Below are positions 13,101-23,711 of a stretch of 64,000 nt of DNA, piece by piece; the first letter of the stretch is position 1; the number at the start of each line of letters is the position of its first letter. Both the position numbers and the translations under genes were made by a program. Under the pieces are notes generated by a model. That model saw nothing but the letters and a program-made list of their open reading frames with translations. It searched no databases and was not told the origin of the DNA. This DNA comes from Typha latifolia (lineage: Eukaryota; Streptophyta; Magnoliopsida; Poales; Typhaceae), in the NCBI GenBank assembly GCA_019914945.1, contig CM034104.1:4032501-4096500 (forward strand), written 5' to 3'.

Positions 13101-16100
13101 TAATTAGAAGTTTCAATCTGGCAATCTCGCCTTTATTGTTTTGTGTGCTTCATCCTGGACTTAGGTACATGCTACATTCACTTCTTTTGTCACTTAGTTA
13201 AGTTGAATCTTACACATTGTTCTCCTTTAGCCTATGAATGGTCTCAATGGAGTCCTTGGAATCTAAGTAAACAGTTATTTTTGCTTTCATCCTGATAGAA
13301 CCTGAATCAGTTTGGCTATTTTCTTCTATTAAAAACTTCCTGCTTCTTTTTATCATTTCATCAGTTGGGATCTTTCTCTTTGAGATTCTTTATAGAAGAC
13401 ATATAATATGTGAGTAACTAAAGTGGAAATACACAAAGCCATTAATTCTTAGAGGCAAATCAGTCATCTCATCTGACCTAGAAATGAGACAGTAGAAAAT
13501 TAGGTTTCTGGGGTTACTTGGATGACTAGAGAGCACCTATCTCCTCCAGAATCTAGGTACCTCATATAAAAAGATCTTCTGCACATATTTATTTCTCTAA
13601 TAAAGTAACTATTATCTTCTCAATAAATTCATCACTCGAGTATATGACATTCAAATAGAATCTCCTGTTCAGAAATGTCACGACCCGTAATAGGAATCAT
13701 GACCGGCTATGCATCTCAATATACTTGAGATACACGAAGCCTTAACAATACTTTCTACATGTATGATGGCAAAATAAATAAATAAAATAAAAATCTGCTT
13801 TATTAAATTTTATTACTAATTGCAATAACATAAAACAATGTTAATGTTTTTGAGTCTCTAAACTAAATAAATAAAACTTCTAATCTAAAGTATAAAATCT
13901 AAAAGAGCGGAAAAGTAAATAGGTGAATCCTAAGTGGAGGTGGAGTTCGGGTACATCTCGCTCAGTCGCCCCGCTGACTATTACCTGAGATAGATAAATA
14001 AATACAAAAAAAATAGAATCCATGAGCCAACAACTATAGCTCAGTGAGTGGAATCCACTCGAAAACCAAATAAAATTCTACATTATATTAATGCTGAAAA
14101 AGATTAAACTAACAGCAACAATATCCATAATAATTGCAATAAGCATGCTCTTTAAATAATAATAATGATAACAATAGAGAGAGAGTCACAACTTGTAACC
14201 TTGCATGGTTTCAACATATTAATATCTTTTCAATATTTATACTGTCATATGTCTCAATGGGTCTAAACTCTGTGGATTCACATCAACTAGAAGTTACCTC
14301 GAGATGACGGTGGAGACTTTTCTTCATAGCTGATCCGGTTAGGGTCATCAGAGGGTATCACCTTGTGATCAACACACTCTATCTTTTTCTCTAACCGTTG
14401 AGAGAAGTTAGAGTCACCTAGGAAATTTTTTCATTCATCCTAGGACTGTTCTCTAACCTCGCCAGAGTCACCTAAGAAAGTCACCACAGTGATCTAATTT
14501 AGGGCTTTCCCCTGGACTTCCAGATAGACTTGAGTCACCACGGAAAATCACAAACGATTTATATCGGGACTATTCTCTAAGTCGTACCAATACTAGTCTT
14601 ATTTTTTTCTTTTCACAAATTTCAATATTTGCACGAAGTATGGTGATGCACTGAGTATAATGATTAAATGCACACAGAAAATATAACAATTAAATTTTTG
14701 CACGTACGGATAAAATAAATAGATTTGCACACAGGAATTGTAACAATTAAATTTTTGCACGTAAGAGTGAAATAAATAATTTGCACACAGAAAATTTACA
14801 TGGTCTGACAAAGGTATGAAATATAATAAAATAAATATGTGAGTGAACCTACTCACCTGAATCTAGGTAAGACAACCGAAATCTTAAATCTCTAGCTCAC
14901 GTACTAAAAATCACCACCGGGGAGGAGTGTGGCGGTCCCAATTTTCTCCGGCGATGCTCTGGCGATCCGATCCCACAACGACGACTCCGACGGTGAGAAA
15001 AGAAAGAAAACGATGGATGAGAAGAAGGCTGGGGGGGATTGAGGAGAGAGAGAGAGGATTAGGATTAAATTTATAGATTAGAAGAGGATCAAATATAATC
15101 CTATTCGGATTAGATGAAATCCCCTCTTTTCCGCGCCTCGTCGTGTGCCGGAGAGGGAGAGGGGAGGGGCTGCACGTGCACCCTCCTCTTTCAACCCCCC
15201 AATTTTTTTTTTTCTGGTTCTGACAAGAAATCTCTGCACTCTCATCTTTCTAGTCTGAAAATTCCAAAACATCTTAAATGAAAAATATATGTCCTCTTTT
15301 TTGATGATTTTCTTGTCTTACAGTTATAGATACACTTCTATGTTTGCTACAGGTAAATCTGGTTGACTGGCTTAAAATGATGGTTGGAGGTAGACGCTCA
15401 GAAGAAGTGGTGGATCCAAATATAGAGACAAGACCAACTACAAGAGCTCTCAAGCGTGCCTTATTGACAGCTCTGAGATGTGTTGATCCGGATGCAGAGA
15501 AGAGACCAAAGATGGGTCAGGTAGTCCGGATGCTGGAATCTGATGAGCCAATACCTCGTGAGGTATTAATTCCAATGCGATGTGCAAAGTTTAATTTACA
15601 TTAACATGTGGTTCTTGTGGTAGTTATCTTTGGGAAGTTGATGAATGGCATGTCGCCTATGCATATTTTTGGTAAAAACTTCCAGTCATAAAGTTCATTT
15701 ATCAATGGATGAACCAGTACGGTCCTAAAATTTAGCTCTGTTCCCATGTATCTGTTTCTTACTCTGTTCTCTTTCATATTGCTGTTTCAAAAGTAAATTG
15801 TTTGGATAATTTGATACCGCAGCAACATGCCTCCAAAATTATGTTAGTTGATCATATTTTAACCCAGAGAAACTTGATGTCTCTATTTTACCACATGAAT
15901 TTCCAAGTCATTATGAACATAGTTTTCAGCAATTAGAGCACTCAAAATGAGTTGCATGAATTGCTATGTCGCGCCTGTATGTTAGATCCTGCAATTGACC
16001 CCTTGAATGCTTAGCTGAAAGGGGAAAAGCATGTCATAAAATGCTTTTTGAAGTGTTAGCAAGCAAGGCCAGGTAGATGGACTGAAATGTTGTGTATTTT

Positions 16101-19100
16101 TATAGCTTGGTGATGTGAATATTTTCTGCACATTAGATGCACTCCATCTACAAGTTAGGAGAATGGAGAATGGTTCTCCATGTAAGTTAGGGGTACATGT
16201 ATGTCAAATAGAGTTGGTTAGTGATCTGAAGACATTTGTGGAGACAGAGAGGTACCTGCACCGTTCTTATTACATAATGGTAGAAGGGAGGTGTTCACAA
16301 AGTTATTTGTGGACTAAACCAATTTTTTATAAATGCACTACACTGTGATGTGATCCGGGTCTGATCAAATCAAATCATGAGACAGGTCTCGATAGATCGA
16401 GTCTATTTTTCTTATAATTAATTCAATATGTAAGCTCTTAAGATAAATTTAGTTAAGTAATGTAAGTCATTACGGCAAATCCAATTAAGTCATGAAAACT
16501 CTTAAGGCAAGTTAGTTAAGTCAAGTAAGCTTTTAGGACAAATCTAATTAAATCATATAAGCTTTTAAGGTAAATTCTAATTTGAGTCGTGTTAACCTTC
16601 AGAGCTAGTCCTAATAGGACTTATTGTACTCGACCTCTATATATAGAGAGGTTAGACTTTTTTGTTTAATCATCTAAGTATTGAAAAATTATTTTAGCCT
16701 TAAGTATGTCTTATAAGTAAGAGTAAGATAACCCAGAAGTAGAAATAAATTAATCTCTCTTCATCATCACCCTCGCCGCCTATTCTCTTCCGCACCATCA
16801 GCACTGCTATCATCCCTTCTTCCACTCTTTCCATCATCATTCACTCTAATTGAAGTCTACACTCCCCTTGTTGCGGATTGACTCTAACCAGTCTGTAACA
16901 ATTTGGTATCAGAGTTTAGTTATCCTTAGACTAGATAACAACCACATGAGGGATGACAGCAAGAGTAACTGGGAAGACTTTTATGGCTAAGAAATCACCA
17001 CCGGCGCTAACTAGCCCACTACCCGAGAACACAATTCCATTAGAACCACTAACCTCGCCACCATTGACAATTCAGCTAGAGGTGTTGCAGTCTTTGTAAT
17101 CAATACAAGCATTCATGGTGGAATGGTGTCCGCAATTCGTTAACTCTGTGACAAACAGATGCCACACGCACAAATAGAGAGAACTATATCTCGCGAATCG
17201 ATGAGCGTCAAACCGGGTAAAGAGGAGAATGCCCTAGGTTTTAGGGTGAATCCATCCCTTGAGCGTGCACAACAATGGCCGACCCAAACCAGGGTTAGGC
17301 TCATAAGATGAAGTTCGGCGTACTAAAACTCCACCCCATCTTACGACTAGAGCTTGGTTTGACTCGATTGTACTTAGGGCTTGGACGGAGCTACCGGTAG
17401 CTAGGGTTTGGCCCGAAATAGAGAAGGGTAGACCCTAGCATGGACCGCTTGCACTAAGACCAGGGGCCTGAGATTGGCCTGATCCACCTGCGGTTAGAGT
17501 AGGCAATGCTTTGAACCAATGGGTCATGGAGCCGATGCCACAGTGGGGCCCTGCTCCATATGGTAGAAGGTACCCATATGGGGAAAAAAGACATGGAATC
17601 CATGAAGATGGGATATTTGGAGGAGCTCAAGTCTAGACAATATGACTCGAGTTTTCAAAGTTTGCAAGAGGTCATCCACTAGACTGGCTCTATTGAGCGA
17701 ATCAATTCTTTACCTATTAAGGGACCCTAGATCACCAAAAAGGTCCTAATAGCCTTGTTCAACTTGGAAAATATCGTGATTAGATGGTTCCAAGCTACAC
17801 AACGAACTTTACCATTTCTATAGTGGGACAAGTTTGTGTCTGCCTTATGTACTCGTTTCGGTTCGACGGAGTATGGAGATTTTTAAGTAATCCTAACTAA
17901 GCTGACTCAACAGACCACGGTTCGGGCTTATCATGAAGAGTTTGAGAGGGTGTGCAACTGTGTACCGAGTTGGTCAGACTTAGTCCTCCGCAACACATTC
18001 ATTATTGGACTTAAATCGACATACAAGGCAGAGGTAAATGCTATGCTATCTAGGACATTGTTAGAGACCTTTTCTACAGCTGCCATGATGAAGAAGGTCA
18101 AGGAGCTACGAAGAAGCACTAAGGCACCATGGACCCTTACGAACTGGAGAGGATCTTAACTGGCTACATCGAAAGGCACAACATCCCAACATCCCAGTGT
18201 TGGTTTCGGTCCTCCCTTTCGGTTGCAAGGGGGAAGCCCCTATCACCTAGGGCTTTTCTCACTAATGTCGGAGGATAGCAGAGGAGCTTCTCTTGATGGT
18301 TCACCCCATCACAGATTGATGAAAAAAGGGCCAAGGGATTGTGCTTCCACTGCGACGATAGATTTACTCCGGACCACAAGTGCGAAAAACAACCTATGAC
18401 AATCATGTTCTTTGGAGGAGATGAGGAGGGGAAAACAGAGGCGTGGGGTGACAAAGAGGAGATCGTGGACCAAGAGGAGGTGCATGCCGAGTTGAGCCTA
18501 CACACCTATTTGGACTTCCGAGAGCCTCAAATCCTACGGGTAGAGGGTTCGATCAAGAAGCACCGAGTCAAGATACTGATTGAATTCGATAGCACGCACA
18601 ATTTCATAGATGAGAAGTTGTCCTGATAGATTGGGTTAGGAGTAACTTCAACCTTCGGGTTCGATGTAGCCATCGTAGGCAACATGGTCTTGTGAATGAA
18701 TAGTAGGTGCGATGGAGTCAAGGGGCAGATCAGAGGCGAGACGTTCAGATTGGACCTGCACCCACTAGCACTCAGTGGGGCCAACTTGGCCCTAGGTATT
18801 CAATGGCTTGAAAGCTTAGGCCTAATATTAGTTGATTTTGGCATGATGTGGATGGACTTTGAGTACAAGGGGAGACCAATTCAATTTGAAGGGCTAAGGC
18901 CAAATGCTAGGGCTAGCCTTCAAGCCCTAAACGGGTTACCACAAACTGGTTGCCATGGCTTGTTGATGAGGCTAGTCTCAACGGAGGAACATAACCCAGG
19001 TAACACAAGAGCCACTTATTTAGACTCACTTCTCCAAGGATTCAGTTGATTCTTCGAAGAACCACAAGGACTATTGTTGATCCGAGACCATGATCACCGG

Positions 19101-20837
19101 ATTGAGATCACACTAGGCGCAGGACCAACACATATTAGGCCCTACCGGTATTTGCATGCCAAAAAGGATGAAATTACACAGCTAGTCCGAGTGATGTTGG
19201 ACCAAAGTATCATCTAGCCAAGGCTGCACAAAATCGGATAAAGCATATCTACAATCGATGACACTGGATATTCATGCTAGGAGATTAGGTCTATGTCAAA
19301 CTCCAACCCTATCGTTAGACCTCGGTTCGACCCATGATGAACCAAAAGGTGGCCTACTGACTTGATTTTTTTAGATGATTCACGGGTGCATCTAGTGTTC
19401 TATGTTTTCGCTTTGCGAGCCTGAGTTGCTTGAGACAGCTATTGCAACCGACATGCCCGATCCAATACACATGACCAAGAGCCCATGCCACTTTGTGCTC
19501 TAGCCAAGATAAGGATTTGGGTAGATGGAAGATTAATTACGCAAGTACAAGTGGAGTGGTCCAATGGACTAACGAAAAATCCAACTTAGGAGTCCGAGTT
19601 CGAGTCGATGCAGCGCTTCCCAGACTTCTCACCTGAGGACAAAGTGGTCGGAAGCGTGGTGGAGCGATCCGGATCTGATCAGATTGAATTATGAGACATT
19701 CTTGATGAATCGAGTCTATTTATTTTTTAATTAATTCATGATGCAAGCCTTTAAGGCAGGTCCAATTAAGTCATGCAAGTCTTGAAGACAAATCCTAATT
19801 TGTGTCTTGTCAGCCTTTATGACTAGTTTTAGTAGGATTTATTATACTCGATCTTTATATATATAGGGGTTGGGCGTCTTTGTTTAATTATCAAAGTATT
19901 GAGAAATTATTTTAGCCTTGAGTTTATTTTAGGAGTAAGAGTAAGATAACCTACAAGCATAAGTAAATTAATTTTCCTTCATCACCAGTATCGCCACCCA
20001 TTGTCTTCGTCACCATCACCACCATTATCATCCCTCCTTCCACCCTTTCCATCTACCATTATTCACCCTAATTGAAGCCTATATTCCTTTGTTGTGGATG
20101 GACTTTAATCAATCTGTAACACATTGAGGGATATACTGAAATTAGTCTTATGATGCTGTTCCCTATGTCATTGTTCAGTGTATTTCTGCTACTGAAGGAT
20201 TTCAAATTCACATAAGTTTGATGCTGTTTTACAGCACAATGAATAAACATTTTCTTTTGAAGTCTTTTTGTGAATACCTGATGCCTTGCCTTTGCTGGTT
20301 GTGAGTCTTTGCTAAATATAAGCTGGTCCTATTTACAGTGCAAAGTTTTACTGCAATATATTGCATTTGATACATATCCAAGTTTAATATATGATCTCCT
20401 TGAATTGTTGCTGTTGTACAGTTTACAAAGAATAAAGCCTGGTGTATACATTTTCATTTCTCAATGATTTATTATTTCCTTGCTGAAGTATGATTGCATT
20501 TTGATGTCGACTCAGATTATACATTATGTGCACATGCCTATCTAGCACCTGGTTTGGTTTTCTCCAACATGATGGAGCATTTGATATTATGTGCACATAC
20601 CAATCTTGTATCATTTTCAATCAATTCTAGACAGATATCTATGTCTTTAAGGAAATGGCACATTCTATGCAGCATTTGAGTCGAAGTTGTTGGATTTTGT
20701 AGGACCGAAGACACCGCCGAAATCGGGCTGGAAGTACAGAAATTGAGTACCAGAGGGATAATTCTGACACAGACAAAAGTGACAATCCAGATTCAAAACC
20801 CAACAGCAGAAGACATGGGGCATCTTCTACCAATTGA
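10151..20837 (+). CDS. Receptor-like protein kinase, At5g18500/At2g42960 type
   Basis: Seven coding exons: 10151-10824, 10962-11066, 11269-11391, 11705-11875, 12002-12131, 15353-15562 and 20703-20837 (TGA). They total 1548 bp, 515 residues, all GT-AG with matching phases. An untranslated first exon from about 8580 probably ends at the donor near 8993, and coding starts in exon 2, whose acceptor is at about 10133. Residues 1-19 are a short extracellular tail, about 20-45 a transmembrane helix, then a Ser-rich juxtamembrane region to about 178. The kinase domain shows Gly-loop GEGGYG (198-203), VAVKK lysine 219, HRD at 315-317, DFG at 335-337 and GTFGYVAPEYA, so it is an active RD-type Ser/Thr kinase by sequence. 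The C-terminal tail is basic then Asp/Ser-rich. The family is plasma-membrane anchored with no ligand-binding ectodomain; its substrates are not evident here. Intron 5 (3.2 kb) and intron 6 (5.1 kb) carry LTR-element insertions. An in-frame upstream ATG at 10082 lies within the intron before exon 2 and is not favoured. Confidence 0.93.
12700..13090. repeat. Dispersed repeat in kinase intron 5, related to one at 57640-57900
   Basis: The motif AACCACTCTAAAAGCTTAAG near 13016 is the reverse complement of a near-copy at about 57845 in the transporter intron, and a weaker copy sits near 12800. The units surround ACTCTAATATTCCTC and TCCTACTTAATACTA segments that look like decayed tRNA-derived or LTR-derived repeat. 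The class cannot be settled by eye. Confidence 0.35.
13985..14856 (-). other. Putative intron inside the LTR
   Basis: On the minus strand the segment starts GTGAGTAGG after ACCTAGATTCAG and ends in a T-rich tract then TATCTATCTCAG before GTAATAGTCAGCG. Both borders fit the major spliceosomal consensus. Joining them gives the sequence found uninterrupted in both short LTRs (ACCTAGACTCAGGTAATAG). Because the segment lies downstream of the LTR TATA box, it would be a leader intron (R/U5). A deletion between the short direct repeats TCAGGT is the alternative explanation. Confidence 0.6.
14669..14790. repeat. 56/57-bp tandem repeat within the LTR
   Basis: TGCACACAG begins units at 14669, 14726 and 14782. 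The first two units share TAACAATTAAATTTTTGCAC and the third is only begun. The related solo LTR at 53328-54630 shows the reverse complement of the same unit near 53610-53690, so the repeat is an old property of the family. Confidence 0.8.
16346..20121 (+). mobile_element. Internally deleted Ty3/gypsy LTR retrotransposon in kinase intron 6
   Basis: 5' LTR 16346-16900 and 3' LTR 19657-20121 are direct repeats with TG...CA ends. They are flanked by near-identical 5-bp repeats, CACTG (16341-16345) and CATTG (20122-20126). Right after the 5' LTR, TGGTATCAGAG (16904-16914) is the usual initiator-Met tRNA primer-binding site. The 5' LTR holds a TATATATAG box near 16638. The interior keeps decayed gag (about 17920-18160), a zinc knuckle CFHC...HKC near 18338-18380, an aspartic-protease-like stretch with DSTHNFID (about 18560-18625), and the first residues of reverse transcriptase (about 19080-19215). 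It then jumps directly to integrase C-terminal sequence (about 19222-19330). Most of RT, RNase H and integrase are therefore missing, and frames are broken by stops. It lies in the same orientation as the host gene. Confidence 0.88.
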
Positions 20838-21499
20838 GGCAATGGAATCCTGGAGATGTTTCCACATCTAATTGCTCAGATTCTTTGAATATGTTTCTTT
20901 CCTTGATCACTATCACTGGCATCACTCAAGTGATGGGAACTGATGCTTAAGTTCAGAAGAGCGTAGACTGAGAACTGGCATTTTTTTTTTCACTTTTTCT
21001 ATATTTTTCATGTAGATGGAATTAATTTAGTGTATTTCTGGTGATTCAATAGTGCTTTAAGCAGTGTGTACAGTCACTATCTTCTTGAGGGTTGGGTTGT
21101 TCTGAACTGGGATATTGTTTTGTTAATGTCGCAGCAGTCAAACAAAAGCTATATCCACGTTACATGAAAAGCTATTAGAGGAATTTGTTTTTTGCTGCAA
21201 CTGATTTAATCTGATGCATCATGATTCTTCTTGATGCAACTGTTTGAGTGAAGTTATTGTGAAACTGGGTGAAAATTGTTGGGTAGTTGTTCAATCCATG
21301 CATTGTCTGCTGGTAAATACGGCGACAACTGGCTAACCTGTGTTCTACCAATGTGATTATTGTGTGTAGACATATGAAAAATACTTTTTATATGAGATGT
21401 GTATATATATATATGCTTGAGATCTATACTTATATTGAATAACTGATATAGGTCAAAGAGTAACTTTTTGCTTGTTCATATGTTAGGAGCAGGATAACT
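20838..21499. other. 3' UTR and downstream flank of the kinase gene
   Basis: T-rich sequence with short AATAAA-like motifs and no further coding frame that I can assign. I infer the kinase 3' UTR ends within the first few hundred bases. Confidence 0.4.
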
Positions 21500-21890
21500 C
21501 CATTATCCTTTGAAGCCTCTAACTCCTCTCTTTTATTTGTGCCTTCATTTTGTTTACATCTATTCTCCCTTCCTAGTGGAGATCATTAAATTATTACCCA
21601 TACATAGTTTGCACCTTTATTGGATCAACAATTCTGATATTATCCCAGATTGGTCTACACACCGCCTCATTCTAGACTGCAAACTGCTCCTTTTAAAGTA
21701 CTCATGGATTAAGTTAAATTTTACTAGCAGATGTAACAATCCTTTTTTTGCTCACAATTTGGCCCAGTATGCTCTTTGCACCGAGGCTTCCGGCACCTAG
21801 CCGGGAGAGCAACTGAAAGCTATTTGTAACCCAGTCTAGCTCTTATAACATCTGTCTACAAATCTTCTTCCGCGAATAAAAAAAAAAAAA
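21500..21890 (+). mobile_element. 5'-truncated LINE 3' end with poly-A tail
   Basis: A frame ending near 21798 encodes LDCKLLLL...HNLAQYAL, which resembles the C-terminal part of the RNase H-like domain found at the end of plant LINE ORF2 proteins. About 80 bases further on is a 13-base A run (21878-21890). A protein end followed by a short 3' UTR and poly-A is the standard form of a 5'-truncated LINE insertion. I could not find convincing target-site duplications, so the left edge is approximate. Confidence 0.6.
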
Positions 21891-23050
21891 TTGTACTGAA
21901 ACATTTATCAATTTAATTAGATGTCTTTGATACTAAATGAGGCGTCTATGAGTACTATATGAGCATTACTCAGTAACTCATATATCATCCATTAATGTAC
22001 AACAGCACAAAAGCACATAAAAATGTGATGATTAATATTATATATATTTTTAAAACACTTTGACTCGACTATCAAATATCTCTGCCCCTTCACTCCATAG
22101 ACAAAAAAATAAATAACCATTTCCTCTCAATTTTTTTATACTTTTTTTCCTCTAAATAAGGATAAAATGGTCTACAAAATGCTTAAACCTTATCCCATGA
22201 CAGCGATATTTAAAAAATATAAATAAATGGATAATTAATTAAAAGAAATTAGGCAAAGCGCCGCGAAAAATAAACGAATAAAAAAGGAACTAGAATTTTT
22301 TATTTTTTATATTATCCTAATCTAGGTCACTTGGTAACACTATGGATCCATAGAAAATTTTATGCGTGAGCTCTTACAGTACTACAAAATAAAATTGGGC
22401 CCCTTTCTACCTCTCTTTCAATAATGTAACGAGATTTTGACCAAACTAGCCCTCACAAAATTGTACCAAAATCATCGATTGGAAAAACGATTTATATGAA
22501 AAAAAAAGTTTGAAACTAATTTTCTGAGTGATTTTAGAATTTTTATATAAATCGGTTTATTTGATAATTACTAACTATCTTAGTTTTATATATTTATAAA
22601 AAAAAATTTCTCTTTATAATTTTATAATTTTTGTAAATTTTTAATTTTTTTTAAATTTTATTAATAATTATATAACACACCTAATCTCGTATTTAAAGAG
22701 AACGCTAGAATAGTAAACTTGCTAGCAGTTGGTTGGAAGTCATATCAAGAGTAACCTACATACATGCCTCTAAATTGTGTAGTCTATTATTAATCGGCCT
22801 ACGTACAAATGTTGTCTGAAAGGACTAAAATAATAATAAAAGTTACCAAATATCCTCAAAAGTCGATTGAAAGAAAATTAGAAAAATAAGCTTCACTTAC
22901 GAGCCCTTTGTCGCACCGTGAAGTTGAGCCAATCAATCTAAACCTATGGGTCCCTGAAGGATGCATCTCTGAGGTCATATACTCGGTGTCGTATTTTTGG
23001 GTGCACAGGAAGCAGTTAGAAAAGGTGGACGCGTTTATATCGTTTCCCTA
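21891..23050. other. Intergenic region between kinase and SPL genes
   Basis: Very AT-rich, with no gene visible. A short match to the arm of the fold-back MITE at 5190-5559 occurs near 22437. The last few hundred bases probably hold the SPL promoter. Confidence 0.4.
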
Positions 23051-23059
23051 AATCCATAT

Positions 23060-23711
23060 CGGCGTTCTCTCTCTCTCTCTCCCCTCTTCGTCGGCCGTCA
23101 TCTGTAGGGGAAGCGGTTTGGGTCGAGAAATCTCAGGGGATCGTCGTCTGGTCAATCTAGAGGGAGTTCTTTTGACTTATAATCTTGGGTCTTTATTTTT
23201 TTTTTCCTTCCTTTGTTTGATCAAATTAGCCGGGTTGGTTGTGGAGATTGGCTTAAAGATCGAAGCTTTGGTGCTTCTACTGGTGCTGCGGATTGTGCTC
23301 CAATTTGGTCACACTTTCGTATCTGAGGGGTTCTGGGATGTGATCGGACGCACATCCTGGACTAGTAGGCGTTCTTGAGATTCTTCACTGTTGAATGAAT
23401 TAAGTGGTTATGGGCACGAAATTAGTGAATTCTGCCGTCTCAAATTATGTAATGGGTATCTAAACTTAGTATTTTGTAGTTAATTTTAAGTTTTGTGGTT
23501 TGGAACTTGTTGGCACTACTGCGGCATGTTTGGAATCTATTGCAATTGATTATGTGGGTTTCACTTGTTTGGATCCACGGGTGTGTGGGCGTGATGTTTA
23601 TGGATTTCTGGGGCCGGAGAGAGGGGATTAATAGTGGGCTAGCTTAGAAAGGGGGCTTGGAATAACTTGAAATCATTTGAGCTCTTAAGATATTTTTTGG
23701 TTTCTTGATCG
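23060..23711 (+). other. 5' leader of the SPL gene
   Basis: It opens with a (CT)n tract (about 23065-23083). An upstream ATG at 23118 opens an 86-codon frame ending at 23378, out of frame with the SPL start. A possible leader intron could remove part of this, since a T-rich tract and AG occur near 23200-23230. If retained, the upstream frame could reduce translation of the SPL protein. The leader's extent is inferred. Confidence 0.4.

Larger units (their letters stand above)
13676..15225 (-). mobile_element. Solo LTR (long form) inside kinase intron 5
   Basis: A 1550-bp unit with TG...CA termini, flanked by a perfect 5-bp target duplication AGAAA (13671-13675 and 15226-15230). In its own sense (minus strand) it runs from TGTCAGAACC to GGGTCGTGACA. 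It has no internal coding region, hence a solo LTR left by LTR-LTR recombination. The TATA-like TATAAATTT lies at 15075-15067, followed by a C/T-rich leader. Downstream is an 872-bp segment, 14856-13985, with intron-like borders CAG|GTGAGT and TATCTCAG|GT. The short LTRs at 42317-43012 and 44310-44996 lack exactly this segment. The same family recurs at 53328-54630. Confidence 0.9.
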
